Source of the DNA: Nocardioides sp. YR527
GTDB taxonomy: Bacteria > Actinomycetota > Actinomycetes > Propionibacteriales > Nocardioidaceae
DNA length: 64,000 bases
Assembly: GCF_900101045.1 (NCBI RefSeq)
Contig: NZ_FNFN01000007.1
Span: forward strand, 62,001-126,000
Direction: 5' to 3'
Part shown: piece by piece, positions 7,724 through 15,809 of the stretch
Layout of the letters: the number at the start of each line of letters is the position of its first letter
Numbering within the stretch: position 1 is the first letter of the stretch
The notes under the pieces: generated by a model
What the model was told of the DNA's origin: nothing
What the model saw: only the letters and a program-made list of their open reading frames with translations
Database searches by the model: none
Position numbers and translations under genes: made by a program

Positions 7724-8434
7724 TCAGTACCAGCCGACGGACTGGGAGTGGCTCCAGGCGCCGCAGGGCGAACCGTAGCGGTCGTTGATGTAGCCGAGGC
7801 CCCACTCGATCTGGGTGGCGGGGTTGGTCTCCCAGTCGTCGCCGGCGGAGGCCATCTTGGAGCCGGGGAGGGCCTGCGGGATGCCGTAGGCGCTGGAGGA
7901 GGGGTTGGCGGCGGTCGGGTTCCAGCCCGACTCCTTGTCCCAGAGCGGCTCGAGGCAGGAGAACTGGTCCATGCCCCAGCCGAAGTCGCCGAGCATCGAC
8001 TTGGCGATGTCTCGGGGGTTGCGCAGATCGATCTCGATCTCTTCGACGCCGGCGATGGCGCGTACGTCGTTGCCGGCCGACAGTGCGGCCTGCTTGCCGG
8101 GGTCGGCGACCTCGCGGCGGTCACCGGCCGAACGCGACAGGGAGGTCTCGCCGCCACGGGCGGCGGACTCGGCCTCGATCGCGGCGCGCTGGGCGTCGGT
8201 GAGCTCGGGGATGTCGGCGGCTGCCGACTCACCCGCGCTGAGCGTCGGGTCGTCGGTGGCGGGGCCGGCGTAGGCCACCCCGCCTGCGACTGCCGCGCCG
8301 GTCCCGCCGAGGGCGAGGACGGAGAGGAGGAGGGTTGTCTTGGCGGTCGTACGCGCAGCCTTGTGCGGAACGTCGACAAGCGGATTCGCTGGCGCACCGC
8401 GATGTCGCGGGGCGCGATGAACAGGCTTGGTCAC
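7724..8434 (-). CDS. Secreted transglycosylase-SLT-like protein (Rpf/lytic transglycosylase type)
   Basis: A 236-residue protein starting with GTG, preceded by a weak purine stretch (GAGAG). A basic N-terminus and hydrophobic segment (about 33-57, LLLSVLALGGTGAAVAGGVAYA) form a signal or anchor. After an Ala/Glu-rich linker comes a C-terminal domain of about 85 residues with CLEPLWDKESGWNPTAANPS, SSAYGIPQALPGSKM, the conserved AYGIPQ and WGLGYINDRYGSPCGAWSHS, ending GWY. This matches the lysozyme-like domain of actinobacterial transglycosylases; E in DKESGW would be the catalytic acid. It probably cleaves peptidoglycan outside the cell. Confidence 0.88.
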   Translation of the reverse strand: MTKPVHRAPRHRGAPANPLVDVPHKAARTTAKTTLLLSVLALGGTGAAVAGGVAYAGPATDDPTLSAGESAAADIPELTDAQRAAIEAESAARGGETSLSRSAGDRREVADPGKQAALSAGNDVRAIAGVEEIEIDLRNPRDIAKSMLGDFGWGMDQFSCLEPLWDKESGWNPTAANPSSSAYGIPQALPGSKMASAGDDWETNPATQIEWGLGYINDRYGSPCGAWSHSQSVGWY

Positions 8435-8578
8435 GGGCTCTCATTCGGGGGCTGAGGCATTACAGACCCGCAAACAATGCATGAGCACCAACCTCGTATC
8501 AAACCGGACGCACCGTTTGTGGGTCAGAAATGACCGTCCTGAGCATCACTTCCGTAACATGAGTCACAGAAATCACAA

Positions 8579-8608
8579 CGGCCCCAGACCTCACGGGTCT
8601 GGGGCCGT
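8579..8608 (-). terminator. Terminator after phoH
   Basis: Perfect stem CGGCCCCAGACC / GGTCTGGGGCCG with loop TCAC, about 20 nt after the phoH stop. Read on the minus strand it is followed by TTGTGATTTCTGT, a T-rich tail. It also separates phoH from the promoter region of the transglycosylase gene. Confidence 0.85.
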
Positions 8609-8630
8609 TGACGTGACAATGATTACGGCA

Positions 8631-10028
8631 TCACGGAACCACGTTCTCCAGCATCTCGGTGACGAGCGCGGCGATCGGCGAGCGCTCGGAGCGGGTCAGG
8701 GTGACGTGGGAGAAGAGCGGGTGGCCCTTCAGCTTCTCGATCACCGCGACCACGCCGTCGTGGCGTCCGACCCGGAGGTTGTCGCGCTGGGCGACGTCGT
8801 GGGTGAGCACGACCTTCGAGTTGGCGCCGATACGGGAGAGCACCGTCAGCAGCACGTTGCGCTCCAGCGACTGCGCCTCGTCGACGATCACGAACGAGTC
8901 GTGCAGCGACCGGCCACGGATGTGGGTCAGCGGCAGCACCTCCAGCATGCCCCGGTCGATGATCTCGTCGATCACGTCCTGCGTGGTCACCGCGGAGAGC
9001 GTGTCGAAGACCGCCTGGCCCCACGGCGACATCTTCTCGCCCTCGGTGCCGGGCAGGTAGCCGAGCTCCTGGCCGCCGACGGCGAAGAGCGGGCGGAAGA
9101 TGAGCACCTTCTTGTGCTGGTTGCGCTCCATGACCGCCTCCAGCCCGGCGCACAGCGCCAGCGCGGACTTCCCGGTGCCGGCCCGGCCACCGAGGGAGAC
9201 GATGCCGACCTCGGGGTCGAGCAGCATCTCGAGAGCGATCCGCTGCTCCGCGGAGCGGCCGTGGATCCCGAAGACCTCGCGGTCACCGCGGACGAGGTGG
9301 ACCTGCTTGTCGGGGCCGACGCGGCCCAGCGCGGTGCCGCGGTCCGACATCAGCACCAGACCGGTGTGGCAGGGCAGGTCGCGGGCCGCGTCGAGCTCGA
9401 GGACGCCGTCGTCGTAGAGCTCGTCGAGGGACGCGGAGGCGACGTCCAGCTCGGCCATCCCGGAGTAGCCGGGGTCGGAGTCGTTGATCCGCTCACCGCG
9501 GTAGTCCTCGGCCTTCAGCCCGACCGCGGACGCCTTGATCCGCATCGGCAGGTCCTTGGAGACCAGGGTGACGTCGAGCCCGTCGCCCTTCAGGTTGCGC
9601 GCGACCGCGAGGATCCGGGTGTCGTTGTCCCCGAGCCGGAATCCGCTCGGCAGCGAGGACGGGTCGGTGTGGTTGAGCTCGACACGGATGGTGCCGCCCT
9701 CCTCGCCGACCGGGACGGCGGTGTCCAGGCGGCCGTGGGTGATCCGCAGCCCGTCGAGCTGCCGGAGTGCGGAGCGGGCGAAGTAGCCCAGCTCCGGGTG
9801 GTGCCGCTTCCCCTCCAGCTCGGTGATGACCACCACCGGGAGGACGACCTGGTGCTCGGCGAAGCGCGTCATGGCCTTCGGGTCCGAGAGCAGGACGCTG
9901 GTGTCGAGAACGAACGTCCGCGGGTGCGGCGACTCGCTCTCGTCCGAGGAGGAAGACTCCGACGCCGGTGTCGGAGCGGCCGACGTATCGGCCTCGGTGA
10001 CGTGCTCGTTCGTGGTTGGGTTGGCCAC
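8631..10028 (-). CDS. phoH: PhoH-family ATPase with N-terminal PIN domain
   Basis: A 465-residue protein with the PhoH2 architecture: a Ser/Glu-rich leader, a PIN ribonuclease domain (acidic start TFVLDTSVLLSDP at about 38-50, then VITELEGKRHHPELG) and a C-terminal PhoH NTPase with Walker A GRAGTGKSALAL and Walker B SFVIVDEAQSLERN. Such proteins act as RNA helicase/RNase enzymes in mycobacteria. I choose the GTG at 10028 because AGAGGTGAT lies 6-8 nt before it; the frame extends nine codons further to 10055. It appears monocistronic, ending at a strong terminator. Confidence 0.93.
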   Translation of the reverse strand: MANPTTNEHVTEADTSAAPTPASESSSSDESESPHPRTFVLDTSVLLSDPKAMTRFAEHQVVLPVVVITELEGKRHHPELGYFARSALRQLDGLRITHGRLDTAVPVGEEGGTIRVELNHTDPSSLPSGFRLGDNDTRILAVARNLKGDGLDVTLVSKDLPMRIKASAVGLKAEDYRGERINDSDPGYSGMAELDVASASLDELYDDGVLELDAARDLPCHTGLVLMSDRGTALGRVGPDKQVHLVRGDREVFGIHGRSAEQRIALEMLLDPEVGIVSLGGRAGTGKSALALCAGLEAVMERNQHKKVLIFRPLFAVGGQELGYLPGTEGEKMSPWGQAVFDTLSAVTTQDVIDEIIDRGMLEVLPLTHIRGRSLHDSFVIVDEAQSLERNVLLTVLSRIGANSKVVLTHDVAQRDNLRVGRHDGVVAVIEKLKGHPLFSHVTLTRSERSPIAALVTEMLENVVP

Positions 10029-10065
10029 GCGGATCACCTCTCGCGACCGGCTCACACACCCATGA

Positions 10066-10162
10066 GTCCGGTCATCTCATCACTAATCAGATGGACCGGA
10101 CGGTGGACCGTCAGTCGGGGTGCCGACCGCCTCACACCCGTCAGGATCGATGGGATCCTGAC
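10066..10162 (-). promoter_or_regulatory. Two hairpins in the phoH upstream region
   Basis: Hairpin 1: GTCCGGTCATCT (10066-10077) pairs with AGATGGACCGGAC (10089-10101) with one bulged base. Hairpin 2: GTCAGGATC (10140-10148) pairs with GATCCTGAC (10154-10162). Both lie in the 299-bp space between the prenyltransferase stop and the phoH start, which holds no gene. They could be weak terminators for the upstream gene or leader structures of phoH; the sequence does not decide. Confidence 0.35.
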
Positions 10163-10327
10163 GCAGGTTCGGTTCGTGACTACTCACGTAACGGGCCTCC
10201 AGGTGCGACGGGAATTTGTTCCCCGCCGTTGGTACAACGCTACGACGCCGGACCAACGGTCCGTGGCAACACGAACGATTTTTCTTTGTGAACTCCTGGT
10301 GACACCGCCGAATGTTCCGGCCAGCGG

Positions 10328-11137
10328 TCACCTTCCGAGGCGACGCTCGCGGTGGGCGTAGGCCCGCAGGGCGCGCAGGAAGTCCGTACGCCGGAAGTCG
10401 GGCCAGTAGGCCTCGCAGAAGTAGAACTCCGACTTCGCGCTCTGCCACAGCAGGAAGCCGCCCAGGCGCTGCTCCCCCGAGGTACGGATCACCAGGTCGG
10501 GGTCGGGCTGGCCCTTGGTGTAGAGGTGGTCGGCGATGTGCTCGACGTCGATGATCTGGGCGAGCTCCTCCAGCGAGGTGCCGCGGGTGGCGTGCTCGTT
10601 GAGCAGGGCGCGTACGGCATCGGCGATCTCGCGGCGGCCGCCGTAGCCGACCGCGACGTTGACCAGCATCCCGTCGACGTCCCGGGTCGCCTCCTCGGCG
10701 GCCTTGAGGCGCTGCGAGAGCCAGTCGGGCAGGAGGTCGAGCGCGCCGACGGGGTGGAGCCGCCAGCGGCGTACGTCCGCCAGCGAGTCGACCGCGTCGG
10801 CGATGATCTCGAGGAGCGGTGCCAGCTCGTCGGCGGGGCGGTTGAGGTTGTCGGTGGAGAGCAGCCACAGGGTGACCACCTCGATGCCGATCTCGTCGCA
10901 CCAGGTGAGCAGCGGCTCGATGTTGGCCGCGCCGGCGCGGTGCCCGTGGGCGGTCGACTGGCCGACCTCCTTGGCCCAGCGACGGTTGCCGTCGAGCATC
11001 ACCCCGACGTGCTTGGGCAGCTTGGAGGCGTCGAGCTTGCGAAGCATCCGCGCCTCGTAAGCCGGATAGAGGATCCTGCGTACGCCGTCCTTCCAGTCTG
11101 CCACGGCAGAAGAGTATCGGCGCCGGGCCAACATCAC
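10328..11137 (-). CDS. Isoprenyl (cis-prenyl) transferase, Rv1086-like
   Basis: A 269-residue cis-prenyltransferase adding isopentenyl diphosphate to an allylic diphosphate. The pyrophosphate-binding motif reads VGVMLDGNRRWAK (about 44-56, essential Asp49), followed by HGHRAGAANI, WLLSTDNLNRP and the C-terminal RTSGEQRLGGFLLWQSAKSE motif. The DGNRRWA variant and the N-terminus resemble the short-chain Z-farnesyl diphosphate synthase of mycobacteria more than long-chain UppS (DGNGRWA), from memory of that family. Starts at 11137 (ATG-ATG region) or at the internal GTG 11104 are both possible. Confidence 0.88.
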   Translation of the reverse strand: MMLARRRYSSAVADWKDGVRRILYPAYEARMLRKLDASKLPKHVGVMLDGNRRWAKEVGQSTAHGHRAGAANIEPLLTWCDEIGIEVVTLWLLSTDNLNRPADELAPLLEIIADAVDSLADVRRWRLHPVGALDLLPDWLSQRLKAAEEATRDVDGMLVNVAVGYGGRREIADAVRALLNEHATRGTSLEELAQIIDVEHIADHLYTKGQPDPDLVIRTSGEQRLGGFLLWQSAKSEFYFCEAYWPDFRRTDFLRALRAYAHRERRLGR

Positions 11138-11177
11138 CCAGCGGGACGGGGTTCACCCGATCTTCAGGGTGGACCGA

Positions 11178-11183
11178 TAGCCT
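11178..11183 (+). promoter_or_regulatory. Leaderless-type -10 (TAGCCT) for hemolysin III gene
   Basis: TAGCCT lies 8 nt before the ATG at 11192, with no Shine-Dalgarno between. Same geometry as at 292, 13207, 17657 and 49242. Confidence 0.4.
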
Positions 11184-11191
11184 TGGCCCCT

Positions 11192-11932
11192 ATGAGCGAG
11201 ATGACGGACGCGATGCGCCTCAAGGTCGGCACGATCACCGACTCGGTCTCCTCGACCGTTCACGAGGCCCTCCCGAAGCTGCGTGGCTGGATCCATCTGG
11301 CCACCGCACCGCTCACGCTGGCGGCCGGCATCGTCCTCATCGTGCTGGCGCCCTCGGGAGCGCCGCGCGTCGGCGCGGCGGTGTTCACCATGGCCGCGCT
11401 CCTTCTCTTCACCGTCTCCGCTGTCTACCACCGGGTCAACGCTCTGGGTCGGTGGAACGACCGCTGGTTCACGATCATGAAGCGCTGGGACCACGCGAAC
11501 ATCATGCTGATGATCGCGGGCTCCTACACGCCTTTCTCGCTGCTGCTCCTCGACGGCGTCACCCAGGTCGTGCTGCTCTCGGTGGTGTGGACCGGTGCGA
11601 TCCTCGGTGTGCTGTTCCGGGTCTTCTGGAACGACGCCCCGCGCTGGTTGTACGTCCCCAACTACATCGCGCTCGGCTGGGCGGCGATCTTCTTCATCCC
11701 GTCCTTCTTCACCGGCGCGGTGGCGCTCGGCCTCGGCATCGGGATCGCCACCTTCACACTGATCTGCGTCGGCGGCGCGCTCTACACCGCCGGCGGCGTC
11801 ATCTACGGCTTCAAGCGGCCCAACCCCTGGCCGCGCTGGTTCGGCTTCCACGAGGTCTTCCACACCTTCACCATCCTGGCCTTCGTCGCGCACTACACGG
11901 GCGTCTCGCTGGCGACGTACTCGCTGCGCTGA
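11192..11932 (+). CDS. Hemolysin III family (PAQR-like) membrane protein
   Basis: A 246-residue protein with seven hydrophobic segments. Diagnostic blocks are VSAVYHRVNALGRWNDRWF, MKRWDHANIMLMIAGSYTPF and the C-terminal FHEVFHTFTILAFVAHYTG; the conserved Ser/His residues (S-x-YH, D-H, HxxxH) are the putative zinc site of the PAQR superfamily. Physiological role in bacteria is membrane-lipid homeostasis rather than lysis. It starts at ATG 11192 under a leaderless-type promoter, and its last 40 bp overlap the 3' end of the convergent MFS gene. Confidence 0.92.
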   Translation: MSEMTDAMRLKVGTITDSVSSTVHEALPKLRGWIHLATAPLTLAAGIVLIVLAPSGAPRVGAAVFTMAALLLFTVSAVYHRVNALGRWNDRWFTIMKRWDHANIMLMIAGSYTPFSLLLLDGVTQVVLLSVVWTGAILGVLFRVFWNDAPRWLYVPNYIALGWAAIFFIPSFFTGAVALGLGIGIATFTLICVGGALYTAGGVIYGFKRPNPWPRWFGFHEVFHTFTILAFVAHYTGVSLATYSLR

Positions 11933-13164
11933 GAAGGAGCCTGATCCCGGGCGCGCGCCACGGCCGCTTGCCGGGCGAGCACCGCGGTGAGGATTCCGGT
12001 GACGGCGAAGAGAGCGCCCAGCACCATCCAGCCGCCGGCGCCGTGGTCGATCGCGGTGGCGGTCACCACCAGGGGCGCGAGCATGTGGGCCAGCGCATAG
12101 CCCATCTGGCTCACGCCCTGGTAGGCCCCGGCCCGCTCTGAGTCGGCGAGCTCGAAGGCCAGGCCCCAGCTGCCCGCCTCACCGCGCGTCTCGGCGGCCG
12201 AGGAGGCGAGTGCGGCGAGCAGCAGGAACACGGTGGCGGCCACCGGGCCCAGATAGGCCGCCACGGCGAAGAGCAGGCAGGCGGCGAGCAGCAGGAACCC
12301 GGCACCCCTCACGGCCCGACCTGCCGTCGCGATGTCGTGGGTGCCGCGCGAGGCCCGCACCTGGAAGAGCGCGACGTAGACCGTGTTCACCACCAGGAGC
12401 ACCGAGACCAGGACCGTCGGCGCGTCGGTGTGGTCGGCGACCCACAGTGGCACCCCGATCGAGGTCACCCCGAAGTGGATCGCCATCACCCCGCTGAGCA
12501 CGGTCGCGGTGACATAGGTGCGGTCCCGCAGCGGTGAGGGCCCCTTGGCCGCCGCCGGACCGGAGCTGGCGTCCATCCTCGCGCCCAGCCCGGCGACGCG
12601 GCGGCGCAGACCGACGAGCGGCACCGCCGCGAGGGTGGTGAGTACGCCGACGAGCACCATCGTGGTGCGGTAGGCCGCCCCGGTGTCCACGGCCAGCGCC
12701 ACCGCCGCGAGCAGCGTTCCGACCCCGATCATCACGTTCATCACCACCCGCAGCCGGGCACGCACCGCCACCCGGTCGGGGCCGTCGAACCAGCGCGCGA
12801 CCAACGTCGACTGCGCGCTCGACTGGAAGCCTCGCGAGGCCGAGACCCAGGTCGCGACCAGCACGAACGCGACCACGTCGCGAGCCAGGGCGTAGGCGAG
12901 CAGGGCGATGCCGTAGCTCGCCATCGCCCACAGCTGCACCCGGTCGGCGCCCCATCGGTCGCTGAGCCGCCCACCTGCGTACGTCGCCACGACGCCGACC
13001 GCTCCGGCAACGGTCAGGCCGATGCCGACGGTGACCGCCGAGAGACCGACCGTGCGGGTGAAGTAGAGCGCGCTGACCGCGAAGAACATGCCACGTGCGA
13101 GGGAGAGGGCGGCGACGGCGCCGACGAGCGGGCGCTCGACCGGGTCGCTGGGAGGTCGGATCAC
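11893..13164 (-). CDS. MFS transporter
   Basis: A 423-residue major facilitator protein with twelve predicted helices and the loop motif GGRLSDRWGADRVQ between helices 2 and 3 (motif A). It starts with GTG at 13164 and diverges from an ArsR-type regulator gene 56 bp away, suggesting that regulator controls it. The 3' end overlaps the hemolysin III gene tail-to-tail by 40 bp. The substrate is unknown; a drug-efflux role is the common assumption for this arrangement. Confidence 0.9.
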   Translation of the reverse strand: MIRPPSDPVERPLVGAVAALSLARGMFFAVSALYFTRTVGLSAVTVGIGLTVAGAVGVVATYAGGRLSDRWGADRVQLWAMASYGIALLAYALARDVVAFVLVATWVSASRGFQSSAQSTLVARWFDGPDRVAVRARLRVVMNVMIGVGTLLAAVALAVDTGAAYRTTMVLVGVLTTLAAVPLVGLRRRVAGLGARMDASSGPAAAKGPSPLRDRTYVTATVLSGVMAIHFGVTSIGVPLWVADHTDAPTVLVSVLLVVNTVYVALFQVRASRGTHDIATAGRAVRGAGFLLLAACLLFAVAAYLGPVAATVFLLLAALASSAAETRGEAGSWGLAFELADSERAGAYQGVSQMGYALAHMLAPLVVTATAIDHGAGGWMVLGALFAVTGILTAVLARQAAVARARDQAPSQRSEYVASETPV

Positions 13165-13195
13165 GGGTCCAGTTGTCGCACCCCGCGCCCGCGCG

Positions 13196-13211
13196 CGCTA
13201 ACGATGTAGCG
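13196..13211. promoter_or_regulatory. Small inverted repeat in the MFS/ArsR divergent promoter
   Basis: CGCTA (13196-13200) and TAGCG (13207-13211) flank a 6-nt spacer in the 56-bp divergent region; the right arm overlaps a leaderless-type -10 (TAGCGT, 13207-13212) lying 8 nt before the ATG at 13221. A possible autoregulatory operator, weakly supported. Confidence 0.3.
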
Positions 13212-13220
13212 TATTGCTTC

Positions 13221-14201
13221 ATGATCAGGTACGAGCTGGCCGGTCCCGACCTGAGCGAGGTCCGGTTCGCCATCTCGCCGCTCAACGAGCTCACCCTCTC
13301 GCTCCGAGCGCTGCGCGACCCCGGCCGGTTCCCGCTCCACCTGCCCTGGCTCCGCACCGTCGGCGCCGCGGACCTGGATCGCGAGACCCTGCTGGCGCTG
13401 ACCAACGAGCGGCTCTGGACGCCGGACTTCCTCAACCCACGCCCGCGCAACCCGCTCGCCCGACTCGAGGACGAGCTCGAGGTGGTCGCCGCGACCCCTC
13501 CGCACCGCGTCCGCGGCGATCTCGACGCGGTCCACTTCGAGGGCGGTCCTCCCCCGGCCCTGAGCGGACGCCCGGAGGTGGTGCTGCGCCGCATCCTCAC
13601 CGCGCTGCGCGGCTACTGGGACGCCTGCTTCGAACCGCACTGGCAGCGGATGCGAGCGGTGCTGGAGGCCGACATCGTCCATCGCGGCCGGATGATCGTG
13701 CACTCGGGCATGGCGGCGATGTTCGCCGACATCTCGCCCCGGGTCGCCCTCTCCGGCGACGTCCTCGCGATCCGGCTCAACACCTCGAAGGTCGACTACA
13801 GGCGTACGACCGCGGGGGTCGGGCTCACCGTGGTGCCCACCCTGTTCACCCGCAACCCGTCGACGCCGATCTCGGCCGAGGAGCCGCCGGTCGTCTTCTA
13901 TCCGGCACGCGGCCTCGGCAACCTGTGGACGAGCGACCGGCCGCAGTCGCCGCGGGCGCTGCGCGACCTCATCGGCGAGACCCGCTCCGGGCTGCTCACC
14001 CTGCTGGAGGCCCCGGCCTCCTCGACCGAGCTGGCCGTACGCCTCGGGGTGACCGCCACGGCCGTCAACCAGCACCTGCGGGCGATGCGCGCAGCCGGGC
14101 TGCTGACCTCGGCCCGCCATGGCAGGTCGGTCCTCTACCTGCGCTCCGACCTCGGCGACCGGCTCATCTCGACAAGCTCGATACAGGTCTGGACGCCGTG
14201 A
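13221..14201 (+). CDS. ArsR-type winged-helix transcriptional regulator (DUF5937-like N-terminus)
   Basis: A 326-residue protein; ATG 13221 begins MIRYELAGPDLSEVRFAISP, a typical start, although the frame is open 42 codons further left. The first ~240 residues form the long effector domain found in actinobacterial ArsR-like regulators (LNELTLSLRALRDPGRF near the start, LRRILTALRGYW later). The C-terminus is a winged helix-turn-helix: PASSTELAVRLGVTATAVNQ followed by HLRAMRAAGLLTSARHGRSV. No cysteine metal-binding motif is visible, so metal sensing is unlikely. It is divergent from the MFS gene. Confidence 0.85.
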   Translation: MIRYELAGPDLSEVRFAISPLNELTLSLRALRDPGRFPLHLPWLRTVGAADLDRETLLALTNERLWTPDFLNPRPRNPLARLEDELEVVAATPPHRVRGDLDAVHFEGGPPPALSGRPEVVLRRILTALRGYWDACFEPHWQRMRAVLEADIVHRGRMIVHSGMAAMFADISPRVALSGDVLAIRLNTSKVDYRRTTAGVGLTVVPTLFTRNPSTPISAEEPPVVFYPARGLGNLWTSDRPQSPRALRDLIGETRSGLLTLLEAPASSTELAVRLGVTATAVNQHLRAMRAAGLLTSARHGRSVLYLRSDLGDRLISTSSIQVWTP

Positions 14202-14206
14202 ACTGA

Positions 14207-14237
14207 AAGGGCGCGCGGCCACCGGCCGCGCGCCCTT
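14207..14237. terminator. Strong bidirectional terminator
   Basis: Perfect 14-bp arms AAGGGCGCGCGGCC (14207-14220) and GGCCGCGCGCCCTT (14224-14237) with a 3-nt loop, between the convergent ArsR-type and amino-acid permease genes. Confidence 0.85.
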
Positions 14238-14254
14238 CCTCACCTACGAGAGCC

Positions 14255-15754
14255 TCACATGTGCAGCGGCTCGACGGTCTTGTCGTCGCCGCCCTTGCCG
14301 ACCCGCGCGTTGCGGTAGCCGTAGAGGAAGTAGATCGCGAAGCCGATCGCCATCCACACCAGGAACCGCAGCCAGGTCTCGATGCTCAGGTTGAGCGTGA
14401 GGTAGATGCAGATCGCCGCGGCGACGATCGGCAGCACCGGGCTGAACGGCACCTTGAAGGAGCGCGGCAGGTCCGGGCGACGCTTGCGCAGGATCGGCAC
14501 GGCGATCGAGACCAGCGCGAACGCGGTCAGGGTGCCGATGTTGACCATCTCCTCGAGCTTGCCGACCGGGGTGAAGGTGGCGACCACCGCGACCAGGGCA
14601 CCGACGGTGAGGGTGATCCGGATCGGGGTGCCGGTCTTCGGGTTCACGTGGGCGAACCTCACCGGGAACAGACCGTCGCGGCTCATCGCGAAGATGACCC
14701 GGATGGCGCCGATCATCAGCGTCATCACGACAGTGGTCAGACCGGCGACGGCACCGGCGGAGATCAGGGTGGCGAAGCCACTTCGGCCGACGTCGCGGAA
14801 CGCGGTGGCGAGCGCGGCGCTCTGGTCGATCTCGTCGTACTTCACCATGCCGGTGATGACCAGCGCGACGGCGACGTAGAGGATCGTGCAGATGATCAGC
14901 GAGCCGATGATGCCTCGGGGCAGGTCACGCTGGGGGTTCTTGGCCTCCTCCGCGGTCGTGGCGACCACGTCGAAGCCGATGTAGGCGAAGAAGACCACCG
15001 ACGCGGCCGAGATGATGCCGAGGACGCCGAAGGTCTGCGGCTCGAGGCCGAAGGCCCACTGGATCAGCGGCTGGTGGATGCCCTCACCGCTGACGGAACC
15101 GGCACGCTCGGGGATGAACGGGTCGTAGTTGGAGCCGGAGACGTAGAACATGCCGGCGACGATGACGAACAGGACGATGAAGAGCTTGACGGCCACGAGC
15201 GCGAGGTTGACCCGCAGCGACTCCTTGATGCCGATCGTGATCAGGCCGACCAGGACGATCACGAGCAGCAGCGCGGCCAGGTTGGGCTGACCGAAATCGG
15301 CGTTGGCATCCGGACCGAAGCCTTCGGGCCAGCCGAGGCCGATCTCCTCGAGGAACGTCACCAGATAGGCGCTCCAGCCCTGCGCGACCACGGACGCACC
15401 GAGGACCATCTCCAGGATCAGGTCCCAGCCGATGATCCACGCGAGCATCTCGCCGAGGGTGGCGTAGGAGAACGTGTACGCCGACCCCGACACCGGCACG
15501 GTCGAGGCGAACTCGGCGTAGCACAGCGCCGCCAGGCCACAGCAGATCGCGGCGATGATGAACGAGAAGACCACGCCCGGTCCCGCGTACAGGGCCGCGG
15601 CACGACCGGTCAGGGTGAAGATTCCGGCTCCGATGATGACACCGATCCCGAAGACGGTCAGGTCAACCGCGGTGAGTCGCCTTTTGAGCGTGAACTCCGG
15701 GGTCTCGGCATCAGCAAGGGATTGCTCGATGGATTTGGTGCGCCAAACAGACAT
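14255..15754 (-). CDS. APC-superfamily amino acid permease (CAT-like)
   Basis: A 499-residue transporter with about twelve to fourteen membrane helices. The first helix FGIGVIIGAGIFTLTGRAAA is the APC substrate-binding signature, and the N-terminal soluble stretch (KSIEQSLADAETPEFTLKRR) is typical of cationic amino-acid transporter (YfnA/CAT) members. It imports amino acids by proton symport or exchange. It is single, with its own terminator. The start ATG at 15754 lacks a clear Shine-Dalgarno. Confidence 0.92.
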   Translation of the reverse strand: MSVWRTKSIEQSLADAETPEFTLKRRLTAVDLTVFGIGVIIGAGIFTLTGRAAALYAGPGVVFSFIIAAICCGLAALCYAEFASTVPVSGSAYTFSYATLGEMLAWIIGWDLILEMVLGASVVAQGWSAYLVTFLEEIGLGWPEGFGPDANADFGQPNLAALLLVIVLVGLITIGIKESLRVNLALVAVKLFIVLFVIVAGMFYVSGSNYDPFIPERAGSVSGEGIHQPLIQWAFGLEPQTFGVLGIISAASVVFFAYIGFDVVATTAEEAKNPQRDLPRGIIGSLIICTILYVAVALVITGMVKYDEIDQSAALATAFRDVGRSGFATLISAGAVAGLTTVVMTLMIGAIRVIFAMSRDGLFPVRFAHVNPKTGTPIRITLTVGALVAVVATFTPVGKLEEMVNIGTLTAFALVSIAVPILRKRRPDLPRSFKVPFSPVLPIVAAAICIYLTLNLSIETWLRFLVWMAIGFAIYFLYGYRNARVGKGGDDKTVEPLHM

Positions 15755-15809
15755 GAGGGATAGGTAACCATCTTGACTGATGGACTGGAAAGCTCGGGGG
15801 TGTCACCCG

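Noticed and set aside
8435..8578. Possible c-di-AMP (ydaO) riboswitch before the transglycosylase-like gene
   Set aside because: Such riboswitches often precede cell-wall hydrolase genes in actinobacteria, but I could not find the conserved core or paired helices in these 144 bp.
14261..15763. 500-codon plus-strand frame opposite the amino-acid permease
   Set aside because: Mirror of the permease gene with biased Asp/Arg/Gly composition and no membrane or domain pattern.
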